From: Leisingera sp. ANG-M1
GTDB lineage: Bacteria > Pseudomonadota > Alphaproteobacteria > Rhodobacterales > Rhodobacteraceae
DNA length: 64,000 bases
Assembly (NCBI RefSeq): GCF_000813745.1
Contig: NZ_JWLC01000025.1
Span: 1 to 64,000, forward strand
Direction: 5' to 3'
The notes under the pieces were generated by a model that searched no databases, had not been told where the DNA came from, and saw only the letters and a program-made list of their open reading frames with translations. Both the position numbers and the translations under genes were made by a program. Of the stretch, positions 44,118-53,057 are shown piece after piece. Position 1 is the stretch's first letter. The number at the start of each line of letters is the position of its first letter.

Positions 44118-46337
44118 CTAGGCTCCAAGCGTTATGGCGCCCGGAGTTTCCGTGATCCTGCCAATTATGGCCGCCGGGAACCCAGCCGCGCTAAGCTGGC
44201 CGAGCAGCTGGTCCGCTTGCTCAGCAGAAACCGCCGCCAGCAGCCCGCCTGCGGTTTGCGGGTCAAACAGCAGATCCTGCCAGCCCCGTGTTTTCAGCTC
44301 GGGCAGGGCGGCCTGGTTGGCCGGGAACAGCGAAGACCGGATACCGCGCTCAGCAAGTTCGGCGGCCCCCTGCATCAGCGGAACTTGTCCCAAACTCAGT
44401 TCGGCCCCCACCGCTGAGGCCTCGCAAAGCCCAAGCAGATGGCCGGCAAGGCCAAAACCGGTGACATCGGTCATGGCATGGGCATCTTGCAGGAGGTGCG
44501 AAGCCTGCCCCTGAGGCTGGCTCATCTGTTCCAGCGCGGCAGAAATCCAACCGCCTTTGGCCTCTCCGGCCATTTCGGCGGCCATCAGAACACCGGAACC
44601 CAGCGGCTTGGTCAGGATCAGCGCATCGCCCGGCTGGGCGCCTGCCAGGGTGATTGCGGGGCGGCGGCAGAGGCCGGTGACGGTGAAGCCGATGGTCAGC
44701 TCATCCCCCAGAGACGTATGGCCGCCGACGATGGCCGCCCCGGCGGCCTGCATGACCCCGGAGGCGGCGTCCATGATCTCCTGCAGGGTGCGGGCCTGCA
44801 GATCCGGCGACATCCGCGGCAGGATCAGATTGGCAGTGGCGGCCTGCGGTTCGGCGCCCATGGCCCAGATGTCGCCAAGCGCATGCACCGCGGCGATGCG
44901 TGCCATCATTACCGGGTCATTGCAGAAACTGCGCAGATGGTCGGTGGTGATCACTTGCTGAGCGCCGCCGGTTGCCAGCAGGGCGGCGTCGTCGCCGGGA
45001 AGGGGCGTGATGTCTGCGCGGCCGGAAATTTCCAGCCCGGACAGCGTGGAGAGCAGCGCGCCGCGGCCCACTTTGGCACCGCAGCCGCCGCACATGGGCT
45101 TATCTCCCAGCGCCTCTTCCATGCCCTGCGTGTGCTCGGGCGGCAAAGGCGGCGTGTCCATGGCCGGCAGGTCGCGGAATTTCTCCATGAAGGCCTGATC
45201 AATACGGTCCTTCCAGCTCCACATCAACGGGCCTGCAAGGGTGGTGCCGAAGCGTTCGCCAAGCGCCTCTTTGGACCCCATAGAGATCAGCTTCAGGTAG
45301 TCCTTCTGCGGCTTGTATCTGCGCAGCGGATCGCCGGTCAGCACAGCGCGCAAATTGTGATACAGCACCGGGGCCTGGCGTACCGCATAAACGCCGGCCT
45401 TGGGGCGCGGGGCAAAGTCCATATGGGCGCAATCGCCGGTGGCAAAGACATTGGGGACAGAGCTTTGCAGGGTATCACTGATCCGAATGAACCCGTCCTG
45501 CATCTTCAGCCCGCTGCCCGCCAGCCACTCATAGGGCCGGGCGCCGGCAGCGCCGGTGGTGAAGTCCGAGAGGATCTCGCGCCCGTCCTGAAGAAGGATA
45601 AAGCCGTCTTCAATCCGCTCGATCCGGGCATTCTCTTCCAGCCGGACACCATGCTCTGCCAGGGCCCGGTGGAGTTTGGCGCGGGCCGTAGACCCAATGG
45701 CGCGCAAGGCATCATCACTGTCGATCAGGGTTGCCTGGGCCAGCCGGCCGCGCTGTTTCAGAGCGTAGGCCATGGCGAGGATCAACTCCGCGCCGGCAAC
45801 ACCGCCGCCGATCACGGCCACATGAGCCGGGCCTTCACCTTCCCTGTAGGTATCCCATCCGTTGCCGATCTCCCTAACAAGCAGCGGACCATGGCCTCCC
45901 CTAAAAATGTCCCATTGGGCCGCGAACCAACCCAAAGGTTTTGCCGGGATGCCGTGTTCGGCAAAGCCTGGCAGGTCTGGCATTGCCGAGGTGATGCCGA
46001 CATCGACCGAGGCCGCGTCATAGGCAATTGGCGGGCGGCCAGGCACATGCACCAGCTGGGCCGAGGTGTCGATATGTTCGGCCGCGCCCAGCACCACCCT
46101 CGCGCCGGCAAAACGTGCAAGGCGCACCAGGTCAATGTCCAGCTCGTCGCGTTCGTAGTGGCCCGCCACAAAACCGGGCAGCATTCCGGAATAGGGCGCG
46201 GTGGGGCCTGGGTTGATGACGGTGAGCCGGGCGCCGGGCAGCGGCTTCATGCCCCATTTGCGCAGCACCAGTGCATGAGTGTGGCCGCCGCCCACCAGCA
46301 CCAGATCGCGGGTCAGCGGCAAGCGGGAGGTGTCCAT
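44118..46337 (-). CDS. selD: Pyridine nucleotide-disulfide oxidoreductase/selenide, water dikinase fusion
   Basis: Makes selenophosphate from selenide and ATP for mnmH. The 739-residue fusion has an NDH-type FAD oxidoreductase (1 to about 385; FAD motif VLVGGGHTHA 13-22, NAD motif VIGGGVAGAE 175-184, FATGDCAH 298-305), then SelD (about 405-739) with active Cys419 and Lys422 in CGGCGAKVG and the ATP motifs PGDDAALL and LGDIWAMGAEPQ. It carries Cys, not selenocysteine. The oxidoreductase may reduce selenium for its partner domain. It lies 48 bp downstream of mrpG on the same strand. Confidence 0.94.
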   Translation of the reverse strand: MDTSRLPLTRDLVLVGGGHTHALVLRKWGMKPLPGARLTVINPGPTAPYSGMLPGFVAGHYERDELDIDLVRLARFAGARVVLGAAEHIDTSAQLVHVPGRPPIAYDAASVDVGITSAMPDLPGFAEHGIPAKPLGWFAAQWDIFRGGHGPLLVREIGNGWDTYREGEGPAHVAVIGGGVAGAELILAMAYALKQRGRLAQATLIDSDDALRAIGSTARAKLHRALAEHGVRLEENARIERIEDGFILLQDGREILSDFTTGAAGARPYEWLAGSGLKMQDGFIRISDTLQSSVPNVFATGDCAHMDFAPRPKAGVYAVRQAPVLYHNLRAVLTGDPLRRYKPQKDYLKLISMGSKEALGERFGTTLAGPLMWSWKDRIDQAFMEKFRDLPAMDTPPLPPEHTQGMEEALGDKPMCGGCGAKVGRGALLSTLSGLEISGRADITPLPGDDAALLATGGAQQVITTDHLRSFCNDPVMMARIAAVHALGDIWAMGAEPQAATANLILPRMSPDLQARTLQEIMDAASGVMQAAGAAIVGGHTSLGDELTIGFTVTGLCRRPAITLAGAQPGDALILTKPLGSGVLMAAEMAGEAKGGWISAALEQMSQPQGQASHLLQDAHAMTDVTGFGLAGHLLGLCEASAVGAELSLGQVPLMQGAAELAERGIRSSLFPANQAALPELKTRGWQDLLFDPQTAGGLLAAVSAEQADQLLGQLSAAGFPAAIIGRITETPGAITLGA

Positions 46338-46385
46338 ATCTCTATCTGCCTCTGCAGCGGGCCGGCATCTGCAAAGCGGCGGCCC

Positions 46386-46784
46386 TTACTGGGCTGCGTC
46401 GGGACGGCCTGCGTTTCTCTGTTCCTCGTCCTCAGGCGTGTCATGGGTGGCCCAATGGTCATCCTCGCCCGCCGAGGGCATGGTTTCGCGGCTCTCTTGC
46501 CGGTGAATATGCACCTTTGCAATGAAATTCGCCGTGATGGGCGCGGTCAGGAACAGGAACAGGGTGATCAGCAGCTCGTGCACCGAGAAGTATTTGCCAA
46601 ACGCCGCCGCGTTGAGCATTGAGGCCAGCAGGACGCCGCCGACCCCCAGAGTGGTGGCTTTGGTCGGGGCATGCAGCCGCGACATCGGGTCGTTCAGCTT
46701 GATCAGACCATAAGAGCCGACCAGGCCGAAGATCCCGGCCATCACCAGAAAGGCTGCAACAAGGAATTCAAACAGGCTTGCCAT
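46386..46784 (-). CDS. mrpG: Cation/proton antiporter subunit G
   Basis: Small membrane subunit of the Mrp/Pha antiporter. The 132-residue protein has three membrane segments in residues 1-95 (FLVAAFLVMAGIFGLVGSYGLIKLNDPMSRLHAPTKATTLGVGGVLLASML) and a charged C-terminal tail of about 40 residues. LNDxMSRLHAPTKATTLG is the diagnostic motif. It ends the leftward A-C-D-E-F-G operon; selD begins 48 bp further on. The complex exchanges Na+ or K+ for protons at the inner membrane and supports alkaline and salt tolerance. Confidence 0.94.
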   Translation of the reverse strand: MASLFEFLVAAFLVMAGIFGLVGSYGLIKLNDPMSRLHAPTKATTLGVGGVLLASMLNAAAFGKYFSVHELLITLFLFLTAPITANFIAKVHIHRQESRETMPSAGEDDHWATHDTPEDEEQRNAGRPDAAQ

Positions 46785-46793
46785 GGTGCGTCC

Positions 46794-47063
46794 TCACTCG
46801 ATGATATTGCCGCGCAGAATAAAGCGCGCATAGGCCACGGTGGAAACAAAGCCGAGCATGGCGATGATCATCGCCCCCTCGAAAAAGATCGCGCTGCCAA
46901 GCGCCATGCCATAAAGCACCATCAGCGCGATGGCGTTGATGAACATGGTATCGAGCGCCAGGATCCGGTCGGCGATCTCCGGCGCGGTCATCACTTTCCA
47001 GAGGTTCAGCAGAACCGCCAGGGCAAAGCAGCCGAAGGCGAGTTGGGAAGCTGTTTCGATCAT
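46794..47063 (-). CDS. mrpF: Cation/proton antiporter subunit F
   Basis: An 89-residue protein with three membrane segments (FGCFALAVLLNLWKVMTAPEIADRILALDTMFINAIALMVLYGMAL...). DRILALDTMFINAIALMVL is the typical MrpF motif. Its start overlaps the subunit E stop by ATGA and it lies 9 bp before mrpG, so coordinated translation is expected. It is one of the small subunits that stabilise the larger ion-translocating subunits. Confidence 0.94.
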   Translation of the reverse strand: MIETASQLAFGCFALAVLLNLWKVMTAPEIADRILALDTMFINAIALMVLYGMALGSAIFFEGAMIIAMLGFVSTVAYARFILRGNIIE

Positions 47064-47557
47064 TCGAAAATCTCCATCAGCCGGCGCTCGTAGCGCTGTT
47101 TAATCTCATCGCGCACTGCCTCGGGGTCGGGGGCGTCCAGGCAATGCACCAGCAGGCAGTGGCCCTCGTCCGAGACATCCGCCGACAGGGTGCCGGGGGT
47201 CATGGTGATGGTGCCCGCCAGCGCGGTGATCGCCTCAGGCGTTTTGAGGTCCAGCGGGACGGTGATCCAGTTCGGCTGCCGCTGGCTGTTTGGCTTGAAC
47301 AGCACGATGCGGGCAACAACGATATTGGCCTGGATGATGTCGGCGAGCACCACAAAGACGTACTCCACCGCCTTGAACGGGCGGCTGATCCGCGGGCGGT
47401 CGGGCCAGTAGGGCTGGGTGACAAAGGGAATGAGCAGCCCCAGCATGAAACCGAACACCAGCGAGTTCAGCGACCAGCCGTTGACCAGCAGCAGCCAGGT
47501 TCCGGTCAGGAGCAGGGTCAGAAAGGGATGCGGCACCAGCCGTCTGAGCAGTTTCAT
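47060..47557 (-). CDS. mrpE: Cation/proton antiporter subunit E
   Basis: A 165-residue membrane protein: MKLLRRLVPHPFLTLLLTGTWLLLVNGWSLNSLVFGFMLGLLIPF gives the membrane helices, and ADIIQANIVVARIVLFKP and ITMTPGTLSADVSDEGHCLLVHCLD are the MrpE family blocks. The start at 47557 overlaps the end of mrpD by 4 bp (ATGA); the frame extends upstream without a supported start. It belongs to the same operon as A, C, D, F and G. Confidence 0.94.
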   Translation of the reverse strand: MKLLRRLVPHPFLTLLLTGTWLLLVNGWSLNSLVFGFMLGLLIPFVTQPYWPDRPRISRPFKAVEYVFVVLADIIQANIVVARIVLFKPNSQRQPNWITVPLDLKTPEAITALAGTITMTPGTLSADVSDEGHCLLVHCLDAPDPEAVRDEIKQRYERRLMEIFE

Positions 47558-49089
47558 TGCGCTTCCTCCCCAAGTACGGCTTCGATATAGACTGCGGGCG
47601 CATAAAGCTGCGCTGCGGTTTCTTCGGCGTAATGCGTGGCGGGACCGGCAAAGACGGTCAGCCCCACCAGGCCTGCCAGCAGGCCGAAGCAAGCCACAAA
47701 GGGCAGCTGTGCCGGGCGGGCGGCAACGGCTTCTGCGCCGGTTTCACCTTCTGGTTCGACCTCATGCGGCAGGCCGTAGCCTTTCCAGAACAAGAGCGAT
47801 CCCGCACGGGCCATGCCGATGATGGTGATCAGCGAGCCGATCAGGATCACCGCCCAGATCCAGGTGGCCAGGTCGGCGCTGCGGGTAGCATCCAGCACCA
47901 GCAGTTTGCCCAGGAAGCCCGACAGGGGCGGCATGCCGGTGAGCGCGATGGCGGCGGCAAAGAACAGCGCTGAGATCAGCCCGATCTGCGGCATTGGCAG
48001 CTGAGGGGTAATCCAATGGCCCTGGCGCTCCATCACCAGATCGGCGACCAGGAACAGCAGCGCCGCGGCCAGGGTGGAATGCACCAGATAGTACAGAGCG
48101 GCGGCTGCGGCGGTCTGGGTGAACAGCGAGATCGCAATCAGCAGCGTGCCCATCGAGGCGATGGCGCCAAAGGCGGCGACCCGGCCGATCTTCTTGGAGC
48201 CGACCACACCGACGGCGCCTGCCATCAGGGTGAGCAGGGCTGCGGGCAGCAGCCAGGCTTCGCTAAGGCCCGCGGTGGCCTCGACCTCGGGGCCGAAGAC
48301 CAGCGTGTACATGCGCAGGATCGAATAGGCGCCGACCTTGGTCATGATGGCAAACAGCGCCGCCACCGGCATCGGCGCGTTGGTATAGGCCGAAGGCAGC
48401 CAGAAGTGCAGCGGCAGCAGGGCGGCCTTGATGGCAAAGACCAAGAGCAGCATCACCGCGCCAACGCGCAGCAGCGCCGTGTCTTCAGCAGGCATCTGCG
48501 CTACTTTCACCGCGAGGTCGGCCATGTTCAGGGTGCCGGTCACTGAATAGAGCGTGCCAAGCGCAAACAGGAACAGGGTCGAGCCCAATAGGTTGTAGAC
48601 CACATACTGCACGCCGGCCTGAAACCGGCGGCCGCCGCCAGAGTGGATCATCAGACCATAAGAGGCGATCAGCAGCACTTCGAAGAAGACAAACAGGTTG
48701 AAGGCGTCGCCGGTCAGGAACGCGCCCATAATGCCCATCAGCTGGAACTGGTAGAGCGCATGGAAGTTGGCGCCGCGTGCATCCCAGCCGGAGCCGATGG
48801 CGTAAAGCAGGATCGGCAGCGCCAGGAGCGAAGTCAGCACGATCATCATCGCCGACAGCCGGTCCAGCACCAGGACGATGCCAAAGGGCGCGGGCCAGTC
48901 GCCCAGCTCATAGACCATCACAGTGCCGTCGGCGGCCTGTGCCGCCAGTGCCAGCGCCACCGCGGCCAGCAGCACGGTGCTGGCGACCGAGAAGATGCGG
49001 GTGAGGTCGAGGTGATGGCGCACCACCATGATGATGAAAGGCGCAACAAGGGCCGGCAGGATCACCGGCATGATCAGGAGGTGGTTCAT
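47554..49089 (-). CDS. mrpD: Cation/proton antiporter subunit D
   Basis: A 511-residue polytopic subunit related to NuoM/NuoN, with about fourteen helices and the proton-antiporter motif FAIKAALLPLHFWLPSAYTNAPMPVAALFAIMTKVGAYSILRM. The Lys and Glu residues in this stretch and in the NLLGSTLFLFALGTLY part are needed for ion flow in studied complexes. It overlaps mrpC and mrpE by 4 bp each. The acidic C-terminal segment is normal for Pha-type members. Confidence 0.95.
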   Translation of the reverse strand: MNHLLIMPVILPALVAPFIIMVVRHHLDLTRIFSVASTVLLAAVALALAAQAADGTVMVYELGDWPAPFGIVLVLDRLSAMMIVLTSLLALPILLYAIGSGWDARGANFHALYQFQLMGIMGAFLTGDAFNLFVFFEVLLIASYGLMIHSGGGRRFQAGVQYVVYNLLGSTLFLFALGTLYSVTGTLNMADLAVKVAQMPAEDTALLRVGAVMLLLVFAIKAALLPLHFWLPSAYTNAPMPVAALFAIMTKVGAYSILRMYTLVFGPEVEATAGLSEAWLLPAALLTLMAGAVGVVGSKKIGRVAAFGAIASMGTLLIAISLFTQTAAAAALYYLVHSTLAAALLFLVADLVMERQGHWITPQLPMPQIGLISALFFAAAIALTGMPPLSGFLGKLLVLDATRSADLATWIWAVILIGSLITIIGMARAGSLLFWKGYGLPHEVEPEGETGAEAVAARPAQLPFVACFGLLAGLVGLTVFAGPATHYAEETAAQLYAPAVYIEAVLGEEAQ

Positions 49090-49439
49090 AGATCGTCTCC
49101 TGCGCCTTCGGGCTCGGCCGGCATATTGGTGCGGTCATTCTTCGAGGTGAGGTAGGCGCCAAGCGCCACCATCACCACCACCGCGGTCATGCCGAACGAG
49201 ATCACAATGGCGGTCAGCACCAGCGCCTGCGGTAGCGGGTCGGTATAGGCGACCTCTTCGTATTTGTTGAGGATCGGCGGTGCGCCGGACACCAGCCGCC
49301 CGGTGGCGAACAGGAACACGTTCACTGCATAAGTCAGCAGCGACAGCCCCAGGATCACCGGGAAGCTGCGGCGGCGCAGGATCAGGTAGATGCCGGCCGC
49401 GGTCAGGATGCCGACGGCAGAGGCGACGAGAAGTTCCAT
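49086..49439 (-). CDS. mrpC: Cation/proton antiporter subunit C
   Basis: A 117-residue NuoK-like subunit with three helices (MELLVASAVGILTAAGIYLILRRRSFPVILGLSLLTYAVNVFLFATGR and PLPQALVLTAIVISFGMTAVVVMVALGAYL). The order A-C-D and the absence of a separate B gene show that subunit B is fused to A, as in Pha-type systems. It begins two bases after the mrpA stop region and overlaps mrpD by ATGA. Confidence 0.95.
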   Translation of the reverse strand: MELLVASAVGILTAAGIYLILRRRSFPVILGLSLLTYAVNVFLFATGRLVSGAPPILNKYEEVAYTDPLPQALVLTAIVISFGMTAVVVMVALGAYLTSKNDRTNMPAEPEGAGDDL

Positions 49440-49441
49440 GC

Positions 49442-52306
49442 TTATCCCTCCGTCCCGGTCTTTTCAGCCGCGTCGTCGCGGGCCGGGTTGATGTCCATCG
49501 CGTGCTCGCTGCTCATCCCAGGCTGCCAGGCAAAGCGCGACAAGCTCTCCAGCGCCAAGAGCACTGCGCCGACCACCGCCAGGAAAACGCCCAGGTCGAA
49601 CAGTGCCGCGGTGGCCCATTCGAACTCCTCCAGCGGCGCCCAGTGGATGTAGCCGAAATCGCTGGTCAGGAACGGCATGCCGTTGAACCAGGCACCGATG
49701 CCGGTGGCCGCAGCGATCAGCACGCCGGAGCCGATAATACCGTGGTAGAAGAACCGCTGGCGTTCCGCCGCCCAGCTGAAGCCCGATGCCATATACTGCA
49801 TGATGATTGCAATCGCGGCGATCAGGCCTGCGATAAAGCCGCCGCCGGGCAGGTTGTGGCCGCGGAAGAAGATATAGGCCGCCACCATCAGCGCCAGCGG
49901 CATCATTACCCGTGTCACTACCACCATCATCAGCGGATGCGCATCACCGGCCTGCGGCAGGTCGGGCTCGCGGTTCAAGAGATAGGCGCGCACCTTGGAG
50001 CCCAGCACCGCTTCGGTCAGGGCAAAGATCACCACGGCGGCAATCCCCAGCACGATGATCTCGCCAAAGGTGTCATAGCCGCGGAAGTCGACCAGGATCA
50101 CGTTCACCACATTGGTGCCGCCGCCGCCCTTGTAGGAGTTGGCGAGGTGGAAGTCCGAGATTGTCGGGAAGGCAAAGTCGCGCATCATCAGCGCATAGAT
50201 CAGCCCGCCCGAGCCCAGGCCCGCCACAATCGACAAGGCGCCGTCGCGCATGCGGATAAAGGCCGGTGTTTCAACCGGGGTTTCCTTGGGCATGAAGTTC
50301 AGCGCCAGCAGCATCAGGATGATGGTGACCACCTCGACCGAGATCTGGGTCAGCGCCAGGTCAGGCGCCGAAAGGTAGTTGAACGACAGCGACACCACCA
50401 GACCGACAACGCCGATCAGCACCAGTGCCAGCAGGCGGTTGCGGTGCTTGGCGACGATGAACAGCGTGGCCACGACCAGGGCAAACCAGCCGACCAGCGG
50501 CAGAAGCCCAGGCTGCTGCACTGCCCGCGTCGCCGCACCCAGGGTACCGCTTTGATAGGCGAGATAGGAGATTGCCACGGTGAAGGTGACCATCACCGTC
50601 GCGTGGCGGGTCAGCATGCCATTGTGCAGCCCTTCGGTCAGGGCGCGGCTGAGCAGCGTGAAACCGCGGATAGCCGCCTCGAAGATGGTCTTGGCCTCGG
50701 GGCGGGGCAGGGCGTTCCAGATCTTCTCCAGCGGTTTATGCAGTGCCAGCAGAACCGCGCCGCCAGCGACCGCAAAGATCGAAATGTAGAGCGCCGGGGT
50801 TAGCCCATGCCACAGCTTCAGCGAGTAGTAGGGCAGTTCTGCACCGCCGATTACAGCGCCGGCAGCGGTGGCAACCATGGGGCCGGCAATATAGGCCGAG
50901 GCCAGGCCGATCAGCACCACCAGCACCACCAGGAAGGCCGGGCCGATCCACATGCCCGGCGTCGGGTCATGCGGGTGGCCAGGGTAGTCGTCGCGCTTGG
51001 GTCCCAGGAACACATGCACGACAAAGCGGAAGGAATAGGCTGCCGAGAACAGCGCTGCGATACCTGCCAGAACCGGTACGATCAGGTGCGAGCCGTTCCA
51101 GACAGTATGGGCCGCTTCCTCCAGCATCATTTCCTTGGAGAGGAAGCCGTTCAGCGGCGGGATGCCGGCCATCGAAAGCGCCGCCACCATGCCGATGGTA
51201 AAAGTGACCGGCATCAGATGACGCAAACCGCCCAGCCGTTTGATGTCGCGGGTGCCGGCCTCGTGGTCAACAATCCCTGCAGTCATGAACAGCGCAGCCT
51301 TAAAGGTGGCGTGGTTGATGATGTGGAAGACGGCAGCCACGGCGGCGATTTTGGTGCCAAAGCCCAACAGCATGGTGATCAAGCCCAAGTGGCTGACAGT
51401 GGAAAACGCCAAAAGCGCCTTGAGATCATCTTTGAACAGCGCAATCACCGCGCCAATCAGCATTGTGACCAAGCCGGTGGTTGCAACGATATAGAACCAC
51501 TCGGGCGTGCCGGCCAGGACGGGCCAAAGCCGCGCCATCAGGAACAGGCCGGCCTTCACCATGGTGGCTGAGTGCAGATAGGCCGAGACCGGCGTCGGCG
51601 CGGCCATTGCGTGCGGCAGCCAGAAATGGAACGGGAACTGCGCAGATTTGGTGAAGGCACCCAGCAGGATCAGGATCAGCGCCGGCAGGTATAGGTCCGA
51701 GGATTGGATCGCTTCCTTGTTCTGCAGAATGACACTGAGGTCGTAGGAGCCCGCGATATGGCCCAGCATCAGCATGCCCGCGATCATGGCCAGCCCGCCC
51801 GAGCCGGTGATGGTCAGCGCCATCCGCGCGCCCTGTCGGCCTTCGGGCAGATGCTTCCAGTACCCGATCAGCAGGAAGGAGCTGAGCGAGGTGAGCTCCC
51901 AGAAGACCAGCAAAAGCAGGATGTTGTCGGACAGAACGATCCCAACCATGGCGCCCTGGAACAGCAGGAGATAGCTGTAGAACTGCCCCATCGGGTCTTC
52001 GCGCGACAGGTAGAAGCGTGCATAGAGGATGATCAGCAGGCCAATCCCTAAGATCATTGCCGCAAACAGGAAGCCCAGCCCGTCCAGGAAGAAATGGGCA
52101 TTAAGCCCAAGGGCGGGCAGCCAGTCGACGGCGGCAAAAACGGTCTCGCCCCTGAAAATGGCAGGGATGTGCAGCATCAGCCCAGTGAAGGCGAGAAAGG
52201 TTGTCAGCCCGGCAGCAGAGGCCGCGGCATTACGCCCCGCGCGGATCAGCAGAGCGGGGAAAACGGCTCCGAGGAAAGGCAGGGCCGCAATCAGGAATAG
52301 GGACAC
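49442..52306 (-). CDS. mrpA: Cation/proton antiporter subunit A with fused subunit B domain
   Basis: A 954-residue membrane protein. The first 600 or so residues are the NuoL-like A subunit (LALTITGSGGLAMIAGMLMLGHIAGSY, GAFTKSAQFPFHFWLPHAMAAPTPVSAYLHSATMVKAGLFLMARL). Residues from about 740 on form the MrpB domain (LLNREPDLPQAGDAHPLMMVVVTRVMMPLALMVAAYIFFRGHNLPGGGFIAGL). That fusion defines the PhaAB type. The start is GTG at 52306, with AGGAG 8 nt upstream. It heads the operon. An inverted repeat TGCGGCAA-gt-TTGCCGCA lies 87 bp upstream and may be its operator. Confidence 0.95.
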   Translation of the reverse strand: MSLFLIAALPFLGAVFPALLIRAGRNAAASAAGLTTFLAFTGLMLHIPAIFRGETVFAAVDWLPALGLNAHFFLDGLGFLFAAMILGIGLLIILYARFYLSREDPMGQFYSYLLLFQGAMVGIVLSDNILLLLVFWELTSLSSFLLIGYWKHLPEGRQGARMALTITGSGGLAMIAGMLMLGHIAGSYDLSVILQNKEAIQSSDLYLPALILILLGAFTKSAQFPFHFWLPHAMAAPTPVSAYLHSATMVKAGLFLMARLWPVLAGTPEWFYIVATTGLVTMLIGAVIALFKDDLKALLAFSTVSHLGLITMLLGFGTKIAAVAAVFHIINHATFKAALFMTAGIVDHEAGTRDIKRLGGLRHLMPVTFTIGMVAALSMAGIPPLNGFLSKEMMLEEAAHTVWNGSHLIVPVLAGIAALFSAAYSFRFVVHVFLGPKRDDYPGHPHDPTPGMWIGPAFLVVLVVLIGLASAYIAGPMVATAAGAVIGGAELPYYSLKLWHGLTPALYISIFAVAGGAVLLALHKPLEKIWNALPRPEAKTIFEAAIRGFTLLSRALTEGLHNGMLTRHATVMVTFTVAISYLAYQSGTLGAATRAVQQPGLLPLVGWFALVVATLFIVAKHRNRLLALVLIGVVGLVVSLSFNYLSAPDLALTQISVEVVTIILMLLALNFMPKETPVETPAFIRMRDGALSIVAGLGSGGLIYALMMRDFAFPTISDFHLANSYKGGGGTNVVNVILVDFRGYDTFGEIIVLGIAAVVIFALTEAVLGSKVRAYLLNREPDLPQAGDAHPLMMVVVTRVMMPLALMVAAYIFFRGHNLPGGGFIAGLIAAIAIIMQYMASGFSWAAERQRFFYHGIIGSGVLIAAATGIGAWFNGMPFLTSDFGYIHWAPLEEFEWATAALFDLGVFLAVVGAVLLALESLSRFAWQPGMSSEHAMDINPARDDAAEKTGTEG

Positions 52307-52583
52307 GTGCAGGTCTCCTGTCGGGTTGGCGCGTCGTTTTTGAACCAGTGCTAAGCAATTTTTGCGCCCAGAACCACCCCCGCAGCCCGGGTTGCGGCAA
52401 GTTTGCCGCAGGCTGGCGCGGATCGAATACGCTTTTCACCGGCATACTTGGGCAGGCGCGGCGCAATAACAAGAACTTGACCAGCGGAATCGGCGGCTTG
52501 GTGGTGAATGAAACGGCGCAGCCTGCTAGAGCAGGGGAAAGCACTGGCGGCAGGCCGGTGCGGCAAGCTGGCTAGGAGGGTTC
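52307..52583. other. Divergent promoter region between mrpA and the rhodanese gene
   Basis: 277 bp with no gene. It must hold the promoters of the mrp operon (minus) and the rhodanese-esterase pair (plus). Besides the TGCGGCAA palindrome no other clear site was found. Confidence 0.6.
52393..52410. promoter_or_regulatory. Palindrome TGCGGCAA-gt-TTGCCGCA
   Basis: Perfect 8-bp arms with a 2-bp centre, 87 bp upstream of the mrpA start and 174 bp upstream of the rhodanese gene. It is a candidate operator for the antiporter operon. No regulator gene is adjacent. Confidence 0.5.
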
Positions 52584-53057
52584 ATGGCCGGATCGCAGAT
52601 GGAACATCCACGATGGTCCCGGCGGTTTGTTGTGCTGGGCGGTGCGGCCGCGGCGGCGGCAGCGGGCCTCTGGTGGCAGCGCCGGCAGCCGCCGGATCAC
52701 GACAACCCGCGTTTGACAACGGCCGAAGCCTTTGCGGCAGCGCAAAAGGGCGAGATTACCCTGGTGGATATCCGCACGCCGCAGGAATGGCGCAGCTCCG
52801 GCGTGCCGGTCGGCAGTCATCAGATCGACATGCGGCGCAAGGATTTCATTGCGGCACTGCAAGAAGTGGCAGGACCGGATCCGTCTGCGCCGGTGGCGCT
52901 GATTTGCGCCCGCGGCGTGCGCTCGGCGCGGCTGACACTGGCCCTGACACAGGCGGGTTTCACCAATGTGATTGATGTGCCCGAGGGCATGCTTGGCTCC
53001 AGTGCCGGGCCTGGCTGGATTGCCAGCAACCTGCCTGTGGCCCGATGGGAGGGATGA
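52584..53057 (+). CDS. Membrane-anchored rhodanese-like protein
   Basis: A 157-residue protein with an N-terminal signal or anchor (SRRFVVLGGAAAAAAAGLWW, possibly Tat) and one rhodanese domain (about 43-155). The active Cys108 is in LICARGVRSARL, and LVDIRTPQEWRSSGVPVGSHQIDM is the first core block. It probably acts on thiosulfate or a persulfide in the periplasm. AGGAGG precedes the start. Its stop overlaps the next gene (TGATG), so the two are coupled, although no functional link is obvious. Confidence 0.9.
   Translation: MAGSQMEHPRWSRRFVVLGGAAAAAAAGLWWQRRQPPDHDNPRLTTAEAFAAAQKGEITLVDIRTPQEWRSSGVPVGSHQIDMRRKDFIAALQEVAGPDPSAPVALICARGVRSARLTLALTQAGFTNVIDVPEGMLGSSAGPGWIASNLPVARWEG

Noticed and set aside
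44439-46622. Very long open frame (727 codons) on the strand opposite selD
   Set aside because: It is antisense to a well-supported gene. Its product is rich in Gln, Arg, His and Gly without any motif, which is the usual shadow effect of high GC codon bias.
49280-50803. 507-codon open frame antisense to mrpA
   Set aside because: Low-complexity His/Gln/Arg-rich product opposite a conserved antiporter gene; a shadow frame.
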